Of a DNA stretch of 10,952 nucleotides, positions 1 through 6,358 are shown piece by piece (position 1 is the first letter of the stretch; the number at the start of each line of letters is the position of its first letter). The notes below the pieces were generated by a model, which had not been told where the DNA came from, did no database searches, and saw nothing but the letters and a program-made list of their open reading frames with translations. The DNA comes from Chlamydiota bacterium (GTDB lineage Bacteria; Chlamydiota; Chlamydiia; Chlamydiales; JAJFMB01): positions 1 to 10,952 of the forward strand of contig JAJFMB010000080.1 of the NCBI GenBank assembly GCA_021772355.1. The letters are read 5' to 3'. The translations under genes were made by a program, and so were the position numbers.

Positions 1-196
1 AAGCGAACAAAAACGTCAAATTATGCTTAAATAGACGAGGTTATCTCACTTATTATTCATAATTCCTTCACTTTTCTGATGTATATTAAAAATATGATAG
101 TTGTTAAACAACGAATGTTTATAGCTCAGTTAATGCGAAAGTGAACTGCTATCTTTTCAGGCAATAATTAGATATAATTGGAAACTAAAAGCAGAA

Positions 197-553
197 ATGG
201 CACTACATGAACAACCGGGAAAGAGGGCAATGAAAAAATCGATTCTCCTTTTTAATATTTTATTAGTTTTATTTGCCTTTTCTACAGTCATTGCTTGGGC
301 ATATTATGGGGAGAAGTGCTTTGAATACCTGTTTGGCGAAAAGTTTGTGATCCTGTACCGTATCTGCTTTACCTTGATTATCATTCCCGGTGCTGTCATT
401 AAATTGAATGTTGCTTGGGCATTTGCCGATATCGCAAATGGCATAATGATTATCCCAAATTTAATAGCGATCATCGCTCTTTCCGGCATCATTCTCAGTG
501 AAACGGATCACTTTTTAAAGATGATCAGGATGGAACAGGCAACCCCGGAATAA
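197..553 (+). CDS. C-terminal fragment of AGCS-family Na+:alanine/glycine symporter (5'-truncated remnant)
   Basis: The 118-residue product matches the last membrane segments of the sodium:alanine/glycine symporter (AGCS; AlsT/DagA) family, which imports small neutral amino acids with Na+ across the inner membrane. Family landmarks are visible in order: LFAFSTVIAWAYYGEKCFEY (about residues 25-44), YR (54-55), AWAFADIANGIMIIPNLIAI (73-92) and LSG (95-97). Three hydrophobic segments lie at about 15-36, 50-69 and 80-100. Full family members are roughly 450-500 residues, so about three quarters of the protein is missing from the N-terminal side. The homology starts near residue 15, and the upstream sequence to position 1 shows no AGCS-like coding in any frame. 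The ATG at 197 has little Shine-Dalgarno support. The ATG at 230 (MKKSILLF) has AGAGGG just upstream and may be the start actually used, if any. A lone C-terminal piece should not transport, so I read it as a decaying gene. A translated small membrane protein cannot be excluded. The 3' end overlaps the convergent ankyrin gene by 29 bp. Confidence 0.72.
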   Translation: MALHEQPGKRAMKKSILLFNILLVLFAFSTVIAWAYYGEKCFEYLFGEKFVILYRICFTLIIIPGAVIKLNVAWAFADIANGIMIIPNLIAIIALSGIILSETDHFLKMIRMEQATPE

Positions 554-3500
554 TGGCTTTAGGTCGGCAACAGAGAGGGATATATCTTCTTGGTTTATGG
601 GGACGTGGGGTTTGAGAATTATGATTACTTCTATTAAACAAATGGTAACAACGCTTTACTTTCTCAACCTCTTTGCTGACTAAACTTTGATCAAAGTTCA
701 GCCAATATGTCTTAAATTCATATCTGTTATTTGCTTCTGCAATATCTCCTGCGTCGTTGTCGTGATGATTTCTTTTCCACTTGAAATAACTATAATCGTC
801 AAAGGGGTAATGCGTTGACATAATATGAAAGGCGTCTTTATGACCTTTTTTAGCTGCAATATGTATTGGTCTATTGGCTTCATTAGAATTGTCTTTTTCC
901 TTGATAAGTTTAGGGCATAATTTGAGGATCTTTTTAAGAAATTCCTGCTCTTCTTCGTTAAATTCATCTCTTTCAAAGAGAATATGAAGGATGTTACGAC
1001 CTCGGTTATCTTTCTCTGAGACATCAGCACCGTTGTCGATAAGAAATTCCGCACACTCGAGTTGACCTGACTTCACGCAGACGAGTAAAGGAGTTGGCTT
1101 TTTATCATTGTTGGTGTCGATAGAAACTCCATGAGCAACTAAGTCTTTAACAATAGCTAAATGACCCTGTTCGCATGCGTGATGAAGAGGAGTATTACCG
1201 TTGCGATCAGGGGCGTGAATACTTATCCTTTGAGGGATTTTCTTATATCCTTTTACATGTTCGAGAATTAGATTTGTAAGTTGTTCATGACCGTTAATGC
1301 ACGCCCAATGTAGAAAATTTCTCCCGTTGACATCTCTTTGCAAATAGTTAACCCCAGAACTAAGATAGAGTTCAGCTAATTCCTTTCGGAAAGTGTTGAG
1401 GATATCCGCATGCTTCACCTTTTTTGCTAGAAGTAAAAAAGGAGTAAAGGAGTGAGCGTCGTGGTGGTCGATCTCTGAGTTTAAATGCTTTTTTTGGCGA
1501 TCATGTTCTAATAATGCCTTAACGACTAAAATATGTTCGGCAGTTGTTGCGTGGTGAAGAGCAGTTTTCTTTTCAAAATCTTCATCTCGAATATCGACAG
1601 CACGCTCATGATGCCCATCATTTCCTAGTAGAACATTCACGGTTTCGATATATCCGTTGGCAGCAGCAATCATTAAAGGGGTCATCCCGTTGATATCACG
1701 CAATCTCGTAAGGGCACCAGCAGTCATAAGGGAGCTAACAATATTTTTACTACTACGAATGGTTGCGGAGGAATTGTCATGAAAGAACACACCTTTTCCA
1801 TCATCAGGAGTAGTATGCGTTTCGTTAAAACTTTGTTGACACGCACAATGAAGAGGTGTTCTGCCTTCATCATTCCGTATGCTTAAGAGAGGTGCTTTCT
1901 TGTTTTCTTTAATAATATGATTAACGACATCCACCCAACCATATAAGCATGCAAGATGAAGACTGGTGTTTCCATGAATGTCTTTTTCGAACGGATTTGC
2001 ACCTTTTTTAATTAGATCAGTGACTAATCGAATTTGTCCTTTTGAAGCTGCTAAATGTAGCATCGTGCGGCCATCTCTATTTTTGGCATGGAGATTACCT
2101 CCATCCTCGATAAATTTCAGGGCAAAATCGATTTGATCGTTAAGTATTGCAATGTGTCCGGCTGTATTTTCGAAATAATCCCGCACGTTCATGAGTTTAA
2201 GTTGTTTATCTTTTTCTAGGTCGCTGTAGATCTCGATGATTTTTTCGTGACCATAACGGGCGGCGACATGTAGCGAAGTTTGTCTGTGATGAGATAAATC
2301 ACGCTCGACACACTTTGCATGATTTTTGACCATCAAATCCTTTAGTCTATTGTGTAAATTTGCAGCAGCTAAAATATTATTGAGGGGAAGTTTTTGGTCT
2401 GTTTTAGATAAAAAATTATCGGATAATTCTTCTAGAGTGCATGTATCAAGTATTGATTGTAATAGTGATTCAACATTTTGTTGCGGTTCTTTAGATGATA
2501 AGGCTGTTTCGATGGGAAGGGCGCCTTCATGATTTCGTTGCCAGAATAGCTCAGGACAGAGGTGACAAAGAGTTTGTATCATAAAAGAATCACCATATGT
2601 GACGGCAAGATGCAGCACATTGTTTCCAAAAAAATCTTGTTTTGAAGGATCGATATTTGGCGTTTGTAATAGTCTAAGAATGACAAACGCAAGGCGCAAA
2701 TGTTGCTCTTTTTTTCTAATAGTTTGCACATCGTCACGAAGCAAATCTAGATCGAATAGAGGCTTCCAAAGCCTTTCTAGATAGTGATCTTGACGAAAGG
2801 AAGCAAGAAGTCGATATCGGATTTGTAAGTATTGGTGATAGACTAATAGTTTATCATCATCGTTTTCAGGCACTGAAACTAACTCTTCATTTTCATGCTT
2901 TCTAAGTAGAGATAGAATATTCTGTTTAATAGCATCGCCATTTCTAAAGGAAGTTGAGTGTGCTTTCGGTAAGTCTGGGACAAAGTCATGCGCAAACTCA
3001 ATGTCAGGAATACGGGGATCTTTATCAGCTTGACCGGAAGAATGATTTAAAAGACTGAAGCATGCCATATGAAGAGCGGTATCCCCGTAACGCGTTTGTT
3101 CATTGGGGTCAGCCATCTTAGAAAGCAACGTGTCCACTGTTTCTGAATTCAGATAAAATGCTGCTAGATGTAACGGTGTTAAAAGTCGGTGACCGGTTTT
3201 TATATCCACAACGGCGCCATTTTCAATCAGTTTGTTTGTCCCCTCGGTATTATCAGAGATAGCAGCAAAATGCAGTGGGGTAAGTCCCGGGTGATTATAA
3301 TGTGCGATATCTGCACCACTTTCGATGAGTGGTGTAATATATTTAACGTACTCCTTATTCAACATGACGTAGCTGAGCGCAGTACTACCGAATTCATCAA
3401 CGTCATTAATAACTTCACTAATGTTTGTTTTAGAGATTTGTTCCTGTAATTTTGAAGTGTTTTGATGACGGGCATGTTGGACGAGTTCCGGTGTTTCCGG

Positions 3501-6113
3501 CCATGTTCCAACAAATGAGATTACACCGTTAACATAGCGAGGCTGGGGGAGGTCGTTGTAATGGACAAAATTACTGGCATAGACAGGATTATCTTTTAAA
3601 TTATCTGCATGAAATTCTGCAAAGCTTTTATCTAGCTGGTTATCTCTGTATGTCATATACATCATTTTGATCACTTCCATTGCGACATCTGAAGGAAACT
3701 CAGTGAAGAAGCAAAGTAATATTTTCAGAGATTCATACTTTCGTTTTCGTGCAGCTAAAATGATAGGTGAGGCGTCTTTGCGGATTTTTGATAGTTGCTG
3801 AGCGAATAAAGCTACCGAACTAAATGAATTTGTTTCTGTTTTTTTTAATTCATTTGGGTTGGAGCTATTGAGAATAATTTGACGCACAATAAAAGGTAAA
3901 TCTTCTTCAATGGCTATCGTCAAGGGGGATTGTCCCGCTTTGTTGATAGCTCTTGCATTCCCATCTTTTTGGAGAAGTGCTGTTACAATATGAATATTCT
4001 TTTTTATGACGGCGAGATGGAGTGGAGTCAAACCCTCTTTGTTTTTTATACTAGGATTTGCTCCACACTCTAGAAGCTCATTCACTGTCTTTAAACATTG
4101 GGTTCTGACCCCTTCATGTAGTGCGGTATCTCCTTGATCAAAGTTACGAGCATTAATGTTGATAGCAAGATCGCTATCTTTAATGGCACGAATCATATGC
4201 GGTTGTTCGCTTTTTGCAGCGTGATGGTATGGGGTATTTCCATAAACATCAGGTTCTGTAGACTTTAATGCCTTGATTCTGTTCATGCGATTCAAAAGAG
4301 GTAGCATAAGGGGATGAGAGGAGGGTGCTAATGAGGTGATAAATGACTGTCCTCCTAAATCGCAGAAATATCCCTCATCAGAAAGTTGGTTGAGAAAATA
4401 TTTAACGCGACTAGGATAAAAGGGAAGGTCTGCGGTATTGTAAAATTCTGGGTTAGATGTAAATTTTTTTATTTTTTTTCTCAATTTACTTTGATTATTT
4501 TTTCCGTAGATAAGTTGAGCAGCGTCGATCATTTCCATAATGATATAGCAGGTATTGGATAGGTATTTCTTATTTCGGTTTTTTAATAATCTTCCTAGAG
4601 CCTTAACGACCCGGTAGGCAATCTTTTCATCGCGCATCGGAATGTAGTGTAAAAGAAGCTTTAGCGCTTCTTGTTCCACTTTTTTATGAGGAGTTTTAAT
4701 TGCAATTTGTTCCAAATTGACAATGATTCCGTAGTGTATATCCGGAATATCGATCTCTTTTAATTTTTGAAAGTGTGGGATGATTTTGTCAAATTCTTCC
4801 GGATCATTAAGAGTTTTTGCGCTAAGCTTTTCTAGCATAAGTATGGAAGGAAACCATGATGGGACAATTTCTACATTAGTTTTAAGTGTTTCTTTGATTT
4901 CATGGTAATTCGTATTTAGGACTGACCCTAATTCTCCTATAGGATTGGATATAGCTTCGCCTGTGCGAATGACAGATATAGCAAGTGAACCCAATATGTC
5001 TAACCATTGCTCTTTTCTCGTTTTTAGCGTTTCCAATTGGGTGATACAGTGATCGGCATAATCGGACCAATAAATCGCCTCGCTGTCATGCGAGCGGTTC
5101 ATTTTCGCTAATGTGGACACATTTTCTTTGGTTTGTTTTTTTCCCTCTTCATCGACAACAATAGTTGTTGAGATTTGAGCCATAATGGGATCGCGTATGC
5201 TGTAGAGAAGTATGGATTTGAGCACCTTAGCGTAGGTCTCTGTCATGATGTGGACTAGCTTTGCCTGTAATGACTTATAATTTTTAGAGAAAAAATCATT
5301 GAGTTCATCGAGAATAACGTTTAACTCATATGCTCCGTTTGCATCGAAGGGGTCTGATTCGAGTAAGTCGTTTAATTCGAGAAGAGCTTTCTTTTTGACG
5401 TCATAATCCCGACATTTTTTAAACATCTGCATCAGTTTTTCACGCGCTCTTGGAAGAGCTTTGGAATCTATTTTAGGTGGGGATCTAGAGGCGTCTTCAA
5501 AATAAGCGTGAGATTTAAATCTTATGATTTTTTCTATCGCGATGAAACGTAAGATTTGTAAATCTTCTCCTGAAACTTTATTAAATTCTTGGGCAAATAA
5601 ATCGACATCGTCCATTTCTAGTAGTTCATGGTAACGTTTTTCATTAAAAAAAGCGTATTGAGAGGAATCAGAGAGCTGAAAATACCCTTTGCAAATGTTA
5701 TCAATAGTACCAGCGAACCTAATTACATCTGCGAGTACATTTTTGGGGATATAAAAAATTTTATCGTCGTGGTTAGAAACAGAATATTTCACTTCCAACT
5801 TGTTTGACCGTATTGAGTCACGAACAAGTGTGTCTAATTGATTGCACAGCTGCCTTACTTGAGGGGGTTGCGATTCAAGGTCAGAAGAGGAAATAAAAGT
5901 TATAGAATGGTCATGAGTATCTCCAGAACTTGGGTGTTCGGGGTTGGTCAAGATGTCGAATATTGCGCGTGCACCGCTATTTATCTTCAGTTTAGCACGA
6001 TAGTATTCTTCAGAGGGTTCGTACACTTTCTGAGTTTGATGATTGGGGGTTCCGGGATCTGCTATGGGAATACCAATTAAACCACTTAAGGGGTTTTCGG
6101 CTTCTGGGACCAT
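525..6113 (-). CDS. Giant ankyrin-repeat protein (1862 aa), candidate host-interaction protein
   Basis: Ankyrin repeats are about 33-residue helix-turn-helix modules that bind other proteins. Many copies with the TPLHxA/ALHxA signature are visible. Block I is at about residues 624-800 (GLTPLHLAV at 694-702). Block II is at 906-1020 (GLTPLHFAA, LLTPLHLAA, GDTALHMAC). Block III is at 1159-1210. A long C-terminal block runs at about 1276-1765 (GRTMLHLAA, GNTSLHLAC, GRTPLHCAC, GMTPLMIAA, KTALHHA, GRNFLHWAC, GNTPLHHAC). I count roughly 22-24 repeats, several degenerate. Residues 1-620 carry no ankyrin signature. They look alpha-helical, with a possible HEAT/ARM-like stretch at about 440-535, and I recognise no family. 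Non-ankyrin linkers lie at about 800-905, 1021-1158 and 1211-1275. The C-terminus (1828-1862) is basic and proline-rich and contains a CC pair. There is no signal peptide or membrane segment. ATG at 6113 is preceded by AAAGAG six bases upstream. Large ankyrin proteins in intracellular bacteria are often secreted effectors. That role is inference here, and no secretion signal can be read by eye. It lies 245 bp downstream of valS on the same strand. Confidence 0.93.
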   Translation of the reverse strand: MVPEAENPLSGLIGIPIADPGTPNHQTQKVYEPSEEYYRAKLKINSGARAIFDILTNPEHPSSGDTHDHSITFISSSDLESQPPQVRQLCNQLDTLVRDSIRSNKLEVKYSVSNHDDKIFYIPKNVLADVIRFAGTIDNICKGYFQLSDSSQYAFFNEKRYHELLEMDDVDLFAQEFNKVSGEDLQILRFIAIEKIIRFKSHAYFEDASRSPPKIDSKALPRAREKLMQMFKKCRDYDVKKKALLELNDLLESDPFDANGAYELNVILDELNDFFSKNYKSLQAKLVHIMTETYAKVLKSILLYSIRDPIMAQISTTIVVDEEGKKQTKENVSTLAKMNRSHDSEAIYWSDYADHCITQLETLKTRKEQWLDILGSLAISVIRTGEAISNPIGELGSVLNTNYHEIKETLKTNVEIVPSWFPSILMLEKLSAKTLNDPEEFDKIIPHFQKLKEIDIPDIHYGIIVNLEQIAIKTPHKKVEQEALKLLLHYIPMRDEKIAYRVVKALGRLLKNRNKKYLSNTCYIIMEMIDAAQLIYGKNNQSKLRKKIKKFTSNPEFYNTADLPFYPSRVKYFLNQLSDEGYFCDLGGQSFITSLAPSSHPLMLPLLNRMNRIKALKSTEPDVYGNTPYHHAAKSEQPHMIRAIKDSDLAININARNFDQGDTALHEGVRTQCLKTVNELLECGANPSIKNKEGLTPLHLAVIKKNIHIVTALLQKDGNARAINKAGQSPLTIAIEEDLPFIVRQIILNSSNPNELKKTETNSFSSVALFAQQLSKIRKDASPIILAARKRKYESLKILLCFFTEFPSDVAMEVIKMMYMTYRDNQLDKSFAEFHADNLKDNPVYASNFVHYNDLPQPRYVNGVISFVGTWPETPELVQHARHQNTSKLQEQISKTNISEVINDVDEFGSTALSYVMLNKEYVKYITPLIESGADIAHYNHPGLTPLHFAAISDNTEGTNKLIENGAVVDIKTGHRLLTPLHLAAFYLNSETVDTLLSKMADPNEQTRYGDTALHMACFSLLNHSSGQADKDPRIPDIEFAHDFVPDLPKAHSTSFRNGDAIKQNILSLLRKHENEELVSVPENDDDKLLVYHQYLQIRYRLLASFRQDHYLERLWKPLFDLDLLRDDVQTIRKKEQHLRLAFVILRLLQTPNIDPSKQDFFGNNVLHLAVTYGDSFMIQTLCHLCPELFWQRNHEGALPIETALSSKEPQQNVESLLQSILDTCTLEELSDNFLSKTDQKLPLNNILAAANLHNRLKDLMVKNHAKCVERDLSHHRQTSLHVAARYGHEKIIEIYSDLEKDKQLKLMNVRDYFENTAGHIAILNDQIDFALKFIEDGGNLHAKNRDGRTMLHLAASKGQIRLVTDLIKKGANPFEKDIHGNTSLHLACLYGWVDVVNHIIKENKKAPLLSIRNDEGRTPLHCACQQSFNETHTTPDDGKGVFFHDNSSATIRSSKNIVSSLMTAGALTRLRDINGMTPLMIAAANGYIETVNVLLGNDGHHERAVDIRDEDFEKKTALHHATTAEHILVVKALLEHDRQKKHLNSEIDHHDAHSFTPFLLLAKKVKHADILNTFRKELAELYLSSGVNYLQRDVNGRNFLHWACINGHEQLTNLILEHVKGYKKIPQRISIHAPDRNGNTPLHHACEQGHLAIVKDLVAHGVSIDTNNDKKPTPLLVCVKSGQLECAEFLIDNGADVSEKDNRGRNILHILFERDEFNEEEQEFLKKILKLCPKLIKEKDNSNEANRPIHIAAKKGHKDAFHIMSTHYPFDDYSYFKWKRNHHDNDAGDIAEANNRYEFKTYWLNFDQSLVSKEVEKVKRCYHLFNRSNHNSQTPRPHKPRRYIPLCCRPKAIIPGLPVPS

Positions 6114-6137
6114 GTTTCGCTCTTTTCGTTGTCAATT

Positions 6138-6167
6138 ATTCTACAAAGGAAAAATATGATTATTCAA
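6138..6167 (-). promoter_or_regulatory. Candidate sigma70-type promoter for the ankyrin gene
   Basis: Read on the minus strand, TTGAAT (6162-6167) is followed after 18 bases by TAGAAT (6138-6143), a 5/6 match to the -10 consensus. The -10 box lies 24 bases before the ATG at 6113, which would give a short leader containing the AAAGAG ribosome-binding site. This fits the gene having its own promoter rather than depending only on valS read-through. The surrounding DNA is very AT-rich, so chance matches are easy. Confidence 0.33.
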
Positions 6168-6217
6168 AATTGAATTTAATATCAATAAAAAAATATTTAA
6201 ATAATGTTTCTTCGTTG

Positions 6218-6231
6218 CTGCATGAATGCAG
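6218..6231. promoter_or_regulatory. Intergenic palindrome CTGCAT-GA-ATGCAG
   Basis: This is a perfect 6-bp inverted repeat around a 2-bp centre. It extends outward by CGT/ACG if a 2-base bulge (TG) is allowed on the left arm. It lies in the valS-ank spacer about 50 bp upstream of the candidate ank promoter. It is not followed directly by a T-run on either strand, so it fits a regulator-binding dyad better than an intrinsic terminator. No known operator consensus is recognised. Confidence 0.3.
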
Positions 6232-6286
6232 ACGTTGGCATGTGCGAAATTTAGCGGTGTTTTACAAAAGTTTTTTTTTGGAGGCG

Positions 6287-6326
6287 AAAAAAAGGCAGAA
6301 TCTGTGGTAGTGCTCATTGCGTGAGC
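6287..6326 (-). terminator. Weak candidate terminator after valS
   Basis: Reading the minus strand from the valS stop, a small hairpin GCTCA-CGCAA-TGAGC (6312-6326) is followed 18 bases later by a run of seven T (6293-6287). A 5-bp stem separated from the T-run is not a classical intrinsic terminator. Partial read-through into the ankyrin gene is therefore possible. Confidence 0.2.
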
Positions 6327-6358
6327 TTCATATATTGGAGAAGTTAGCCAGGTTTCCC

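Noticed and set aside
100..112. Odd palindrome GTTGTT-A-AACAAC
   Set aside because: A 6-bp arm in AT-rich sequence with no associated promoter or gene start is within chance expectation.
119..165. Possible tRNA starting at TATAGCTCAGTTAATGCG
   Set aside because: The similarity is limited to the D-arm-like TAGCTCAGTT. No T-arm or paired acceptor follows within tRNA length.
698..1054. 118-residue open frame on the minus strand
   Set aside because: It lies wholly inside the ankyrin gene in another frame, and its residue composition shows no family signature. The ankyrin frame explains the sequence.
525..6113. Splitting the ankyrin gene into several genes
   Set aside because: The frame is open without interruption for 1862 codons, and ankyrin signatures recur in the same frame throughout.
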